Below are positions 17,420 to 25,944 of a DNA stretch of 64,000 bases, piece by piece. The translations under genes were made by a program, and so were the position numbers. The stretch lies in NCBI RefSeq assembly GCF_000717715.1, contig NZ_JOAI01000010.1:122091-186090 (forward strand), written 5' to 3'. Under the pieces are notes generated by a model. That model was not told where the DNA came from, made no database searches, and saw only the letters and a list, made by a program, of their open reading frames with translations. The DNA comes from Streptomyces sp. NRRL B-24484 (GTDB lineage Bacteria > Actinomycetota > Actinomycetes > Streptomycetales > Streptomycetaceae). Each line of letters begins with the position of its first letter. Within the stretch, counting starts at the first letter, position 1.

Positions 17420-18574
17420 ATGTCCGATCGGCGAGAGCCCCGGAGCAGACGCCGCAAGGTGCTGCGCATCGCGGTGTTCACCGTGATCGGGCTGCTGCTG
17501 GTGGGTGCGGGTGCGGCCGGCTACGCGTACTGGAAGCTGAACGGCAACATCCGCAGCGTCGACATCGACACCCAGCTCGGCCCGGGCCGACCCCCCGCAT
17601 CGGTGGGTGGTGCCTTCAACATCCTGCTGCTCGGCTCGGACTCCCGGGCCGGCGCCAACCACTCGCTGGCCGGTGGCGCGGTCGGTGACACCGCCCGTTC
17701 GGACACCGCGATGGTCGTCCACGTCAACCGCGAGCACTCCGTCGCCTCGGTGATCAGCATTCCGCGCGACACCCTGGTCGCCCGCCCGGCCTGCACGGCT
17801 CCGGACGGCACCGCCACCCCGGCCCTGCGCAGCGCGATGTTCAACTCCGCGTACGAGGTCGGCGGACCGGCCTGCGCGGTGAAGACCACCGAGCAGCTGA
17901 CCGGGATGCGGATGGACCACTTCGTCGAGGTGGACTTCGCCGGCTTCGCGGGCCTGATCGACGCCATCGGCGGGGTCGACGTCACCACCACCGTCGACAT
18001 CTCCGACCAGGACAGTGGGCTGCACCTGGCGGCCGGCGACCACCACCTCAGCGGCACCCAGGCGCTGGCCTTCGTCCGCACCCGGCACGGCGTCGGCAAC
18101 GGCAGCGACCTCGGCCGGATCGAACTCCAGCAGCAGATGGTGAAGTCGATCATGAAGCAGATCGGTGCGCTCGGACTCACGTCCAACCCGGCGCACCTGT
18201 GGTCGATCGCCGACAAGCTCACCAAGTCGATGACCACCGACTCGGAGCTCGCCTCGGTCAGCGCACTGGTCGGCCTCGCCAACACCCTCAAGGGCATCGG
18301 GCCGGACGAGATGACCATGGTGACGCTGCCGGTGGTGAGCGCCCCGAGCGACCCGAACCGGGTCGTCCCGCGCAGCCCCCAGGCCGCCCAGCTGTGGGCC
18401 GCCCTGCAGGCCGACGGCGCCGTCCCGCAGTCGGTGGTGAGCATCCAGCCGTCCAACCCCGCCGACAGCACGCCCAGCCCCTCCACGGGCGCCTCTCCCC
18501 GCACCCCGGGCGCCTCTCCCCGCACCCCGGGCGCCGCGACCCGCAGCCCGGTCGGCGCGGCGGGCCGGGAATAG
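17420..18574 (+). CDS. LytR-CpsA-Psr (LCP) family cell-wall polymer ligase
   Basis: 384 residues from ATG 17420. A basic cytoplasmic start and one TM helix (about 16-37) anchor an extracellular LCP domain: LLGSDSR (70-76), RSDTAMVVHV (93-102), SIPRDT (113-118), and later VDFAGFAGLIDAIGGVDV and ALAFVRTRH. LCP enzymes transfer lipid-linked polymers such as teichoic acids or galactan to peptidoglycan, using conserved Arg and Asp to bind pyrophosphate. The tail after about residue 340 is Ser/Pro/Thr-rich with a duplicated ASPRTPG. The WecA-type gene 5.7 kb downstream could supply lipid-linked precursors. Confidence 0.92.
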   Translation: MSDRREPRSRRRKVLRIAVFTVIGLLLVGAGAAGYAYWKLNGNIRSVDIDTQLGPGRPPASVGGAFNILLLGSDSRAGANHSLAGGAVGDTARSDTAMVVHVNREHSVASVISIPRDTLVARPACTAPDGTATPALRSAMFNSAYEVGGPACAVKTTEQLTGMRMDHFVEVDFAGFAGLIDAIGGVDVTTTVDISDQDSGLHLAAGDHHLSGTQALAFVRTRHGVGNGSDLGRIELQQQMVKSIMKQIGALGLTSNPAHLWSIADKLTKSMTTDSELASVSALVGLANTLKGIGPDEMTMVTLPVVSAPSDPNRVVPRSPQAAQLWAALQADGAVPQSVVSIQPSNPADSTPSPSTGASPRTPGASPRTPGAATRSPVGAAGRE

Positions 18575-18695
18575 CCCGGGCCGCGCCTCGGTTTGGGAAG
18601 AGGCGGCCGGTGCTGGCACACTGGTCCGTCGGTCCCGGTTCACGCGCGGCTGCCTGCCGCCGACCCGGTGCCCTCCCGAAACCTAGGAGAGACCC

Positions 18696-18920
18696 TTGAA
18701 GGCCAACGTTCACCCCGAGTACGTCGTGACCAAGGTGACCTGCACCTGCGGTAACGAGTTCACCACCCGCTCGACCGAGACCAGCGGCGAGATCCGCGCC
18801 GAGGTCTGCTCGGCGTGCCACCCGTTCTACACCGGCAAGCAGAAGATCATGGACACCGGTGGCCGCGTGGCCCGCTTCGAGGCCCGCTTCGGCAAGAAGC
18901 TCAGCGGCGGCAAGGCCTAG
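18696..18920 (+). CDS. rpmE: 50S ribosomal protein L31 (zinc form)
   Basis: 74 residues; start TTG 18696 with AGGAGA 5 nt upstream (no in-frame ATG or GTG fits). [10 protein letters not shown] is the usual start. Cys16, Cys18, Cys38 and Cys41 form the zinc-binding set (CTC and CSAC), so this is the Zn-containing type; the Zn-free paralogue induced by Zur elsewhere in such genomes lacks these. Followed by a very strong hairpin before prfA. Confidence 0.97.
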   Translation: MKANVHPEYVVTKVTCTCGNEFTTRSTETSGEIRAEVCSACHPFYTGKQKIMDTGGRVARFEARFGKKLSGGKA

Positions 18921-18927
18921 CGCTTCC

Positions 18928-18982
18928 ACGGCGCCGGTCTCGGCGCCCCCGCGGATCCGCGGGGGCGCCGGGCCGGCGCCGT
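18928..18982 (+). terminator. Long nested hairpin after rpmE
   Basis: The inner 30 bp (18941-18970) is a perfect palindrome centred on GGATCC. It is enclosed by 10-bp outer arms ACGGCGCCGG/CCGGCGCCGT (18928-18937, 18973-18982), with short internal loops between. It begins 8 bp after the rpmE stop; no U tract follows. Confidence 0.75.
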
Positions 18983-19067
18983 TCGCATCTCCCCGCTCCG
19001 CGCCGCCGTCCGGCGCCCGGAGCACCCATCTCGTCCCACCGGCACCCACGGGAAGTAGGCCCACGCC

Positions 19068-20144
19068 ATGTTCGAGGCAGTCGAAGAGCTCCTCGTCGAG
19101 CACGCCGACCTCGAGAAGAGGCTGGCCGATCCCTCGGTGCACGCCGACCAGGCGAACGCCCGCAAGCTCGCCAAGCGCTACGCGGAGCTGACCCCGATCA
19201 CCCGCACCTACCGCGCCTGGCGGCAGACCGGCGAGGACATCGAGGCCGCCCGCGAGCTCGCCGCCGAGGACCCCGACTTCCTCGCCGAGGCGAAGGTTGC
19301 GGAGGCCCGCCGCGACGAGCTGACCGAGGAGCTGCGGCTGCTGCTCGTCCCGCGCGACCCCAATGACGACAAGGACGTCATCCTGGAGGTCAAGGCGGGC
19401 GAGGGCGGCGAGGAGTCCGCGCTCTTCGCCGGCGACCTGCTGCGGATGTACCTGCGCTTCGCGGAGCGGGTCGGCTGGAAGACCGAGATCATCGACTCCA
19501 ACGAGTCCGACCTCGGCGGTTACAAGGACGTCTCCGTCGCCGTGAAGACCCGTGGCAGCACCGAGCCCGGCCAGGGCGTCTGGGCCCGGCTGAAGTACGA
19601 GGGCGGCGTGCACCGCGTGCAGCGCGTCCCGGCCACCGAGTCGCAGGGCCGCATCCACACCTCCGCCGCCGGCGTGCTCGTCACCCCGGAGGCCGAGGAG
19701 GTCGAGGTCGAGGTCCACGCCAACGACCTGCGGATCGACGTCTACCGCTCGTCCGGCCCCGGCGGCCAGTCCGTCAACACCACCGACTCGGCCGTCCGGA
19801 TCACCCACCTGCCGACCGGTATCGTGGCCTCCTGCCAGAACGAGAAGAGCCAGCTGCAGAACAAGGAGCAGGCGATGCGCATCCTGCGCTCGCGCCTGCT
19901 GGCGGCGGCCCAGGAGGAGGCGGAGCGGGAGGCCTCCGACGCCCGCCGCAGCCAGGTCCGCACCGTCGACCGCTCCGAGCGCATCCGGACCTACAACTTC
20001 CCGGAGAACCGCATCTCCGACCACCGCACCGGCTTCAAGTCCTACAACCTGGACCAGGTGCTGGACGGCGACCTGAACGCGGTCATCCAGTCCTGCGTGG
20101 ACGCCGACGCTGCGGCCAAGCTGGCCGCCGCCCAGGAGAACTGA
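19068..20144 (+). CDS. prfA: Peptide chain release factor 1
   Basis: 358 residues, ATG 19068 with GGGAAG upstream. RF1 reads UAA and UAG; the PxT specificity motif appears as RVPATES near residue 187, which distinguishes it from RF2 (SPF). The catalytic GGQ is in [16 protein letters not shown] near 230-234 and is the substrate of PrmC, encoded immediately downstream. Normal length. rpmE, prfA, prmC and tsaC form a conserved translation cluster. Confidence 0.98.
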   Translation: MFEAVEELLVEHADLEKRLADPSVHADQANARKLAKRYAELTPITRTYRAWRQTGEDIEAARELAAEDPDFLAEAKVAEARRDELTEELRLLLVPRDPNDDKDVILEVKAGEGGEESALFAGDLLRMYLRFAERVGWKTEIIDSNESDLGGYKDVSVAVKTRGSTEPGQGVWARLKYEGGVHRVQRVPATESQGRIHTSAAGVLVTPEAEEVEVEVHANDLRIDVYRSSGPGGQSVNTTDSAVRITHLPTGIVASCQNEKSQLQNKEQAMRILRSRLLAAAQEEAEREASDARRSQVRTVDRSERIRTYNFPENRISDHRTGFKSYNLDQVLDGDLNAVIQSCVDADAAAKLAAAQEN

Positions 20145-20184
20145 GAACCGGGCCCGGGGCCCGAGAAGTCAGAGGTGTGGTCGG

Positions 20185-21051
20185 ATGAACCTGCTGCTCG
20201 CCGAGGTGGCGCAGGCCACCCAGCGGTTGGCCGCGGCCGGCGTGCCGTCGCCGCGCTTCGACGCCGAGGAGCTCGCCGCGCACGTCCACGGCGTCAAGCG
20301 GAGCCAGCTGCACACCGTGCCCGACGCCGACTTCGACGCCCGCTACTGGGAGGCGATCTCCCGCCGCGAGGCCCGCGAACCGCTGCAGCACATCACCGGG
20401 CGCGCCTTCTTCCGCTACCTGGAGCTGGAGGTCGGCCCGGGCGTCTTCGTGCCGCGGCCGGAGACCGAGACCGTCGTCGAGTGGGCCATAGACGCCGTCC
20501 GCGACATGGACGTCGCCGAGCCCCTCGTGGTCGACCTGTGCACCGGCTCGGGCGCCATCGCGCTCGCCCTCGCCCAGGAGCTGCCGCGCTCCACCGTGCA
20601 CGCCTTCGAGCTGGACGAGGGCGCCCTCGCCTACACCCGGCGCAACATCGCGACCAGCCCCGACCGGGCCCGGGTCCACCTGCACGAGGGCGACGCCACC
20701 CGCGCCTTCGAGGACGACCGTTCCTGGGACGGCCGGTTCGACCTGGTCATCAGCAACCCGCCGTACATCCCGCTCACCGAGTGGGAGTACGTCGCGCCCG
20801 AGGCCCGCGACCACGACCCGCAGATGTCGCTGTTCTCCGGCGAGGACGGCCTCGACACCATCCGCGGCATCCAGCGGGTCGCCGCCCGGCTGCTGCGCCC
20901 CGGCGGTGCGGTGGTCGTCGAGCACGCCGACACCCAGGGCGGCCACGTGCCCTGGATCTTCAACGAGGAGGGCGGGTGGACGGACGCCGCCGACCACCGC
21001 GACCTCAACGGCCGGCCGCGCTTCACCACCGCCCGCCGCGCCGCCCTGTGA
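20185..21051 (+). CDS. prmC: Release factor glutamine N5-methyltransferase
   Basis: 288 residues from ATG 20185, 40 bp after prfA. It methylates the Gln of the GGQ motif in release factors using S-adenosylmethionine. The catalytic NPPY is at 191-194 (VISNPPYIPL), the SAM loop is VDLCTGSGAIALALA, and FVPRPETE precedes it, as expected in HemK/PrmC. The helical N-terminal RF-binding domain (1-75) is intact. Confidence 0.96.
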   Translation: MNLLLAEVAQATQRLAAAGVPSPRFDAEELAAHVHGVKRSQLHTVPDADFDARYWEAISRREAREPLQHITGRAFFRYLELEVGPGVFVPRPETETVVEWAIDAVRDMDVAEPLVVDLCTGSGAIALALAQELPRSTVHAFELDEGALAYTRRNIATSPDRARVHLHEGDATRAFEDDRSWDGRFDLVISNPPYIPLTEWEYVAPEARDHDPQMSLFSGEDGLDTIRGIQRVAARLLRPGGAVVVEHADTQGGHVPWIFNEEGGWTDAADHRDLNGRPRFTTARRAAL

Positions 21052-21092
21052 CTTCGTGACTTCGCCGTGAACTTCGGAAGGGGACCGCACCG

Positions 21093-21740
21093 ATGAGCCG
21101 CCGCTACGACTGTGCCGATACCGGGGACCGCGCCACCGGGCTGCGCGAGGCAGCTTCGGCGATCCGCCGCGGCGAGCTCGTCGTCCTGCCGACGGACACC
21201 CTGTACGGCGTGGGCGCCGACGCGTTCTCCCCGGAGGCGGTGGGCGCCCTGCTCGACGCCAAGGGCCGCGGCCGCAACATGCCCTCCCCGGTGCTCGTCG
21301 GCTCGCCGACCACCCTGCACGGCCTGGTCACCGACTTCTCCGAGCAGGCCTGGGAGCTCGTCGACGCGTTCTGGCCCGGCGGCCTGACCCTCGTCGCCCG
21401 CCACCAGCCCTCGCTGCGCTGGGACCTCGGCGAGACCCGCGGCACGGTCGCCGTCCGGATGCCGCTGCACCCCGTCGCCCTGGAGCTGCTCAACACCACC
21501 GGCCCGCTCGCCGTCTCCAGCGCCAACAAGACCGGCGGCCCCTCGCCCGCGACCTGCGACGAGGCCCAGGGCCAGCTCGGCGACGCCATCTCCGTCTACC
21601 TGGACGGCGGCCGCGCGGACCACGCGACGGCCTCCACCATCGTCGACGTCACCGGCAAGACCCCCGTCGTGCTGCGGGCGGGCGCGATCAGCGTCGAGCA
21701 GCTGAGGGAGGTCGTCCCGGACCTGGAGGCCGGCAGTTGA
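21093..21740 (+). CDS. tsaC: L-threonylcarbamoyladenylate synthase (Sua5/YwlC/TsaC family)
   Basis: 215 residues, ATG 21093 with GGAAGGGG upstream. It makes threonylcarbamoyl-AMP from threonine, bicarbonate and ATP for the t6A37 modification of ANN-decoding tRNAs. The YrdC signatures VVLPTDTLYGVGADA, WPGGLTLVARHQ, TVAVRMPLHP and PLAVSSANKTG are all present. It lacks the C-terminal Sua5 domain, so it is of the short type. Its stop overlaps the start of the phosphatase gene (TTGA). Confidence 0.95.
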   Translation: MSRRYDCADTGDRATGLREAASAIRRGELVVLPTDTLYGVGADAFSPEAVGALLDAKGRGRNMPSPVLVGSPTTLHGLVTDFSEQAWELVDAFWPGGLTLVARHQPSLRWDLGETRGTVAVRMPLHPVALELLNTTGPLAVSSANKTGGPSPATCDEAQGQLGDAISVYLDGGRADHATASTIVDVTGKTPVVLRAGAISVEQLREVVPDLEAGS

Positions 21741-22426
21741 CCGCTGCGTCCCTGTACGCCGCGGGCCCCGGCCCGGCCCGGTTCGCGGCCGTCCCGTACC
21801 GGACGGCCGCGCCACGACCGGTCGACACCTTCCGCATCCTCTTCGTCTGCACCGGGAACGTGTGCCGCTCGCCGATCGCCGAGCGGCTCACCCGCCACGA
21901 GCTGGCCGCCCGGCTCGGCGCCGCCTCGCACCGCTTCGTGGTCGAGAGCGCCGGGACGTGGGGCCACGAGGGCGCCCCGATGGAGGCGCACGCCGCCACC
22001 GTGCTCGGCGAGTACGGCGTTGACAGCGCCGGCTTCGCCGGCCGGGAGCTGCTGGACGAACACGTCATCGACGCCGACCTGGTGCTCACCGCCACGCTCG
22101 ACCACCGCGCCCAGGTGATATCCATGGGCCACGCGGCCGGGCTGCGCACCTTCACCCTGAAGGAGTTCACCCGGCTGGTGCGGCGGATCGACCCGGTCAC
22201 CCTGCCCGAGCCCCGCGGCGGCGCCCAGCTGCCGGAGCGGGCGCGCGCACTGGTGCGGGCCGCCGCCGCGCTGCGCGGCTGGCTGCTCGCCGCCTCCCCG
22301 GAGTCGGACGAGGTGGACGACCCGTACGGCGCGCCGATCGGCATGTTCCGCAACTGCGGCGAGGAGATATTCGACGCCCTCGACCCGGTCGTCACCGCCC
22401 TGACGGGGGTCCACGGGCGCGACTGA
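21737..22426 (+). CDS. Low-molecular-weight protein tyrosine phosphatase
   Basis: 229 residues from TTG 21737, overlapping the tsaC stop by three bases, with GGAGG 7 nt upstream. After a roughly 30-residue extension the P-loop is ILFVCTGNVCRSP, with catalytic Cys38 and Arg44 (CX5R). The region RIDPVTLPEPRGG supplies the general-acid DP of the family. Dephosphorylates phosphotyrosine or arginine in proteins; in Gram-positives such enzymes often act with polysaccharide assembly systems, and a WecA-type gene is nearby. Longer than the usual 150-160 residues, with insertions in the C-terminal half. Confidence 0.9.
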   Translation: MTAASLYAAGPGPARFAAVPYRTAAPRPVDTFRILFVCTGNVCRSPIAERLTRHELAARLGAASHRFVVESAGTWGHEGAPMEAHAATVLGEYGVDSAGFAGRELLDEHVIDADLVLTATLDHRAQVISMGHAAGLRTFTLKEFTRLVRRIDPVTLPEPRGGAQLPERARALVRAAAALRGWLLAASPESDEVDDPYGAPIGMFRNCGEEIFDALDPVVTALTGVHGRD

Positions 22427-22455
22427 CCGCCCGGGCCGGCCGCCCGCGCCGGATC

Positions 22456-22483
22456 GCGCCCCGCCCGGCGCGCCCCGCCCGGC
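22456..22483. repeat. 14-bp direct repeat, two copies
   Basis: GCGCCCCGCCCGGC occurs twice back to back in the 295-bp gap between the phosphatase and the GlyA-like gene. The rest of the gap holds only the TACGCT -10-like box at 22681-22686. Confidence 0.7.
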
Positions 22484-22721
22484 GCCCCCCGATCCGCCGT
22501 TCGGACCCGCCGGCAAGGGGGATTGCGGGGGATCGGGTGGAGAAACCGTGCAGGCGGAGTGCCCAGGACGTGTCGGGCCGTCGACGGCGGCCGGCGGGCC
22601 CTCGGCCGCGAGCCGCCCGCGGGCGTCCCCGACGGCGCAACGCGGCCGTGTACGGGCGGGCCACCGGGTCGGCCCCGACCTACGCTGGAGGGACCCACCC
22701 GCCGCTTCCGGGAGCTGCGCC

Positions 22722-24017
22722 ATGTCCGTCACCCCCACCGTGCACGGCCCGACCGAGACCGACGCTCCCGCCACCGGGGCGCGCTGGGAGCCCGCGGAGG
22801 CGCTCCGCCGGGCCGACCCGCTGCTGGCCGACCTGCTCACCGCGGAGGCCGAACGGCGGGCGGAGAGCCTGCAGCTGCTGGCGGGCGAGAACATCACCAG
22901 CCCCGCCGTGCTGGCCGCGCTCGGCGGCCCGCTGATCGACAAGTACGCCGAGGGCTACCCCGGCCGGCGCCACCACACCGGCTGCGCGCTGGCCGACACC
23001 GCCGAACTGCTGGCGGTCGACCGGGCCCGCCAGCTGTTCGCCGCCCCGCACGCCAACGTCCAGCCGCGGTCGGCGACTTCGGCGATGCTCGCGGCGTACG
23101 CGGCGATGCTGCGGCCGGGCGACACGGTGCTCGCGATGTCCCTGGAGCACGGCGGCCACCTCAGCTGCGGCTCGCGCGCCAACTTCTCCGGCCGGTGGTT
23201 CGACTTCGTCGGCTACGGCGTCCGCGAGGAGGACGGCCGGATCGACCTGGAACAGGTCCGCGAACTCGCGCACCGGCACCGCCCCAAGGCGATCGTCGCC
23301 GGCGGCATCTCCTACCCCCGGCACGTCGACTGGGCCGCCTTCCGGGCCGTCGCGGACGAGGTCGACGCCTACCTGATCGCCTCCGCCGCCCAGACCACCG
23401 GGCTCGTCGCGGCGGGCCTGGCGCCCTCCCCGGTGCCGTACGCGGACGTCACCGTCGCCGCCACCCACAAGCTGCTCCGCGGCCCGCGCGGCGGCCTGCT
23501 GCTGTCCACCGTGGAACTCGCCGACCGGATCGACCGGGCGGTCTTCCCGTTCACCCAGGGCGGCGCCGCGATGAACGAGGTCGCCGGCAAGGCCGTGGCG
23601 CTCGCCGAGGCCGCCGGCGAGGACTTCGCCCGGTACGCCCGCCGGGCCGTCGACGGGGCCCAGGCCCTCGCGGGGGCCCTCGCCGAGCACGGCGTCCGGC
23701 CGATGACCGGGGGCACCGACACCCACCTGGTCACCGCCGACGTCAGCCCGCTCGGCCTCACCGGCATCGAGGCGGAGCGCCGCTGCGCCGCGGCCGGGCT
23801 GATGCTCGGCAAGTGCGCGCTGCCGTTCGACCCGGCGCCGGCCGCGGAGGCCTCCGGGATCCGGCTGGGCACCGGCGCCGCGGCCGCCCAGGGCATGGGG
23901 CCGGTCGAGCTCGCCGAGGTCGGCGGCCTGATCGGCGAGCTGCTGCGCGGCGGCCCGCAGGCCCGGATCTCCGGGCGGGTGCGCGACATCGCACGGACCT
24001 TCTCCGGGTGCCGCTGA
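22722..24017 (+). CDS. Divergent serine hydroxymethyltransferase-like PLP enzyme
   Basis: 431 residues from ATG 22722 (GGGAG 7 nt upstream; TACGCT -10 at 22681). The fold is clearly SHMT: KYAEGYPGRRHHTG, HANVQPRSATS, HGGHLSCGSRANFSG, and PLP Lys250 in THKLLRGPRGG; the substrate-carboxylate Arg in SGIRLGT is kept. But residues conserved in true GlyA are changed: the Asp that pairs with the PLP ring nitrogen and the nearby His (VDMAHxxGLVA) align with Ser221 and Gln224 (ASAAQTTGLVA), the RYYGG tyrosines are His84-His85, VQPHSG is VQPRSA, and HLTHG is HLSCG. A canonical serine-to-glycine reaction is therefore doubtful. It is a conserved paralogue in streptomycetes as far as I recall. Confidence 0.85.
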   Translation: MSVTPTVHGPTETDAPATGARWEPAEALRRADPLLADLLTAEAERRAESLQLLAGENITSPAVLAALGGPLIDKYAEGYPGRRHHTGCALADTAELLAVDRARQLFAAPHANVQPRSATSAMLAAYAAMLRPGDTVLAMSLEHGGHLSCGSRANFSGRWFDFVGYGVREEDGRIDLEQVRELAHRHRPKAIVAGGISYPRHVDWAAFRAVADEVDAYLIASAAQTTGLVAAGLAPSPVPYADVTVAATHKLLRGPRGGLLLSTVELADRIDRAVFPFTQGGAAMNEVAGKAVALAEAAGEDFARYARRAVDGAQALAGALAEHGVRPMTGGTDTHLVTADVSPLGLTGIEAERRCAAAGLMLGKCALPFDPAPAAEASGIRLGTGAAAAQGMGPVELAEVGGLIGELLRGGPQARISGRVRDIARTFSGCR

Positions 24018-24184
24018 GCCGGCCGCGGGGCCCTGACCAGGCGGTTCCCGGGCCGCCCGGCGGCCGTTCCGGGGTGTCCGGCGCACCCCGGGGGAGGCCG
24101 GGGAGAACCGCGGTGCACGTCCCGCTCGTCCGACTCAATAAGGTGTGACCGTGGCGACGCACCTCGAACCCCGAACCATCCCGG

Positions 24185-24201
24185 GAGTACGCTCCGTACT
24201 C
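24185..24201. promoter_or_regulatory. Palindrome with embedded -10 ahead of the WecA-type gene
   Basis: GAGTACGCTCCGTACTC has perfect 7-bp arms around CTC. It contains TACGCT (24188-24193), a good -10, which would place the start site about 30 bp before GTG 24233. A second -10-like TAAGGT is at 24139-24144. Confidence 0.45.
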
Positions 24202-24232
24202 ATCCGTCGGACCGTGATGCAGGAGGCCAGTG

Positions 24233-25585
24233 GTGCGTGAGTATCTCCTGGTGCTCTTCGTCACCGCAGCGGTGACGTACCTGCTGGTCAGCCCGGTGCG
24301 GAAGTTCGCGATCGCGGCCGGGGCGATGCCGGCCGTCCGGGCGCGCGACGTGCACCGCGAGCCCACCCCGCGGCTCGGCGGCATCGCGATGTTCGGCGGG
24401 CTCTGCGCCGGCCTGCTGGTGGCCTCCCAACTGACCAACATCGGGCGGCTGTTCATCCAGAGCGCGGACGTCCGGGCGCTGCTCTCCGGCGCCGGGATCA
24501 TGTTCGTCCTCGGTGTCCTGGACGACAAGTGGGGCGTGGACGCGCTGGTGAAGCTGGGCGGTCAGATGATCGCCGCCGGTGTCATGGTCTGGCAGGGCGT
24601 GACGGTCATCTCGATCCCGGTGCCCGGCGTCGGCCCGGTCGCCGTCACCCCGACCCAGGGCATGATCATCTCGGTGGTGCTGGTCGTCGTCATGGTCAAC
24701 GCGGTGAACTTCATCGACGGCCTGGACGGCCTGGCGGCCGGCATGGTCTGCATCGCCGCGATGGCGTTCTTCCTGTACTCGTACCGGCTCTGGATCGGCT
24801 ACGGGGTCAACGACGCCGCCCCCGCCGTGCTGTTCACCGCCGTGCTGATCGGCATGTGCCTGGGCTTCCTGCCGCACAACCTGCACCCGGCCCGGATCTT
24901 CATGGGCGACTCCGGCTCGATGATGCTCGGCCTGATGCTGGCCGTGGCCGCGATCTCCATCACCGGCCGCGTCGACCCCGACCTGATCACCGCGCAGACC
25001 GGTTCGCAGACCGCCACCGTGCACACCCTGGTGCCGATCTACATCCCGCTGCTGCTGCCGCTGACCGTCATCGCGCTGCCGCTGGCCGACCTGCTGCTCG
25101 CCGTGGTCCGCCGCACCTGGGCCGGCAAGTCGCCGTTCGCCGCCGACAAGCAGCACCTGCACCACCGTCTGCTGCAGGTCGGCCACTCGCACAGCCGTGC
25201 GGTGCTGATCATGTACTTCTGGGCCGCGCTGATCGCCTTCGGCACGGTCGCCTTCTCGGTCGCCAACACCGGCCGCACGGTGGTGCTGGCCTTCGCCGGG
25301 CTCTGCCTGGTCGGCCTGGTCGTCCTGCTGATGCCGCGCTTCCGCCCACACGCGCCGCGGGCCGTGCAGGCCGTCGTGCCGCCCCGCTACCGCAAGGCGC
25401 GGACCGAGGAGACCGCGGCCGACGCCGCGACCGCCGTGGAGGCCCTCACCGCCGAGGCGGACGACGCCGCGGCACCCGCCGGGACGCCCGCGATGGCCGA
25501 GCTCTCCGCCAAGGACAAGGCGCTGCTGAGCCGGATCGGCAGCGGCGCCACCGCGGTCGGACAGCGCAGCCGCGCGAAGGGCTGA
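24233..25585 (+). CDS. Polyprenyl-phosphate GlcNAc-1-phosphate transferase (WecA/TagO/Rfe type)
   Basis: 450 residues. GTG 24233 is favoured over GTG 24230 because AGGAGG (24221-24226) is then 6 nt away. About 11 TM helices. Active-site motifs of the PNPT superfamily: LGVLDDKW (93-100), NAVNFIDGLDGLAAG (156-170), FMGDSGSMMLG near 223 and KQHLHHRLL near 305-313. HxHHR-type motifs mark UDP-HexNAc-specific members rather than MraY. It starts lipid-linked glycan synthesis (teichoic or arabinogalactan-like polymers) at the membrane. A hydrophilic Ala/Glu-rich tail of about 70 residues follows the last helix. Confidence 0.93.
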   Translation: MREYLLVLFVTAAVTYLLVSPVRKFAIAAGAMPAVRARDVHREPTPRLGGIAMFGGLCAGLLVASQLTNIGRLFIQSADVRALLSGAGIMFVLGVLDDKWGVDALVKLGGQMIAAGVMVWQGVTVISIPVPGVGPVAVTPTQGMIISVVLVVVMVNAVNFIDGLDGLAAGMVCIAAMAFFLYSYRLWIGYGVNDAAPAVLFTAVLIGMCLGFLPHNLHPARIFMGDSGSMMLGLMLAVAAISITGRVDPDLITAQTGSQTATVHTLVPIYIPLLLPLTVIALPLADLLLAVVRRTWAGKSPFAADKQHLHHRLLQVGHSHSRAVLIMYFWAALIAFGTVAFSVANTGRTVVLAFAGLCLVGLVVLLMPRFRPHAPRAVQAVVPPRYRKARTEETAADAATAVEALTAEADDAAAPAGTPAMAELSAKDKALLSRIGSGATAVGQRSRAKG

Positions 25586-25702
25586 ACGCGCGCCCCGGAG
25601 CGGTCCGGGGCGCCCTCCCGGGGCGTCCGCGACACGCCCGCCGCCGCGTCTGACCGGCCGTCAACAGCCCTCACCCGTACGGCGGCACCCTTGGGCCATC
25701 GG

Positions 25703-25718
25703 TGTGACAGGTACCACA
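25703..25718. promoter_or_regulatory. Rex-like operator 1 upstream of atp operon
   Basis: TGTGACAGGTACCACA has the TGTGA...CACA half sites at the 16-bp spacing of the Rex operator (TGTGAACGCGTTCACA). Rex senses the NADH/NAD+ ratio in actinomycetes. Confidence 0.45.
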
Positions 25719-25719
25719 C

Positions 25720-25749
25720 GTTCATGGTAAAGCTCTCATCAAATAGTTT
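25720..25749 (+). promoter_or_regulatory. Candidate atp operon promoter
   Basis: AT-rich stretch between the two Rex-like sites. TTCATG (25721-25726) and TAGTTT (25744-25749) are 17 bp apart. The transcript would have about a 190-nt leader before atpI. Confidence 0.4.
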
Positions 25750-25764
25750 GTGATACCGTTCACG
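25749..25764. promoter_or_regulatory. Rex-like operator 2 upstream of atp operon
   Basis: TGTGATACCGTTCACG matches 12 of 16 positions of TGTGAACGCGTTCACA, including the complete GTTCAC half. It lies 46 bp from the first site, over the probable transcription start. The rest of the 25586-25944 gap shows no gene. Confidence 0.6.
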
Positions 25765-25944
25765 AGTACCGAGAACACGCCGAAAGACCTGACAGGTGGA
25801 GCACTTCCCACCCCGGTCGGTCTTCTGGAGCGGCTCGCCGTCGAGCGGCCGGCCTGCGGCTGTGGTTCCCGGTGCGGCGTCCCCCGCCGCGCGCACACCC
25901 ATATGCCAGTCCCCCGTTGCCGACATGCCGCCGGAGCTGCCGAC

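Noticed and set aside
18941..18970. 30-bp palindrome as an operator
   Set aside because: It follows rpmE by 20 bp and is enclosed in further pairing arms, so a terminator is the simpler reading.
24185..24201. BldD binding site
   Set aside because: The palindrome does not fit the TNAC...GTNA pattern with correct spacing.
25750..25944. Longer atpI starting at 25750
   Set aside because: The extension is Cys/Arg/Pro-rich, overlaps the second Rex-like site and is unlike AtpI.
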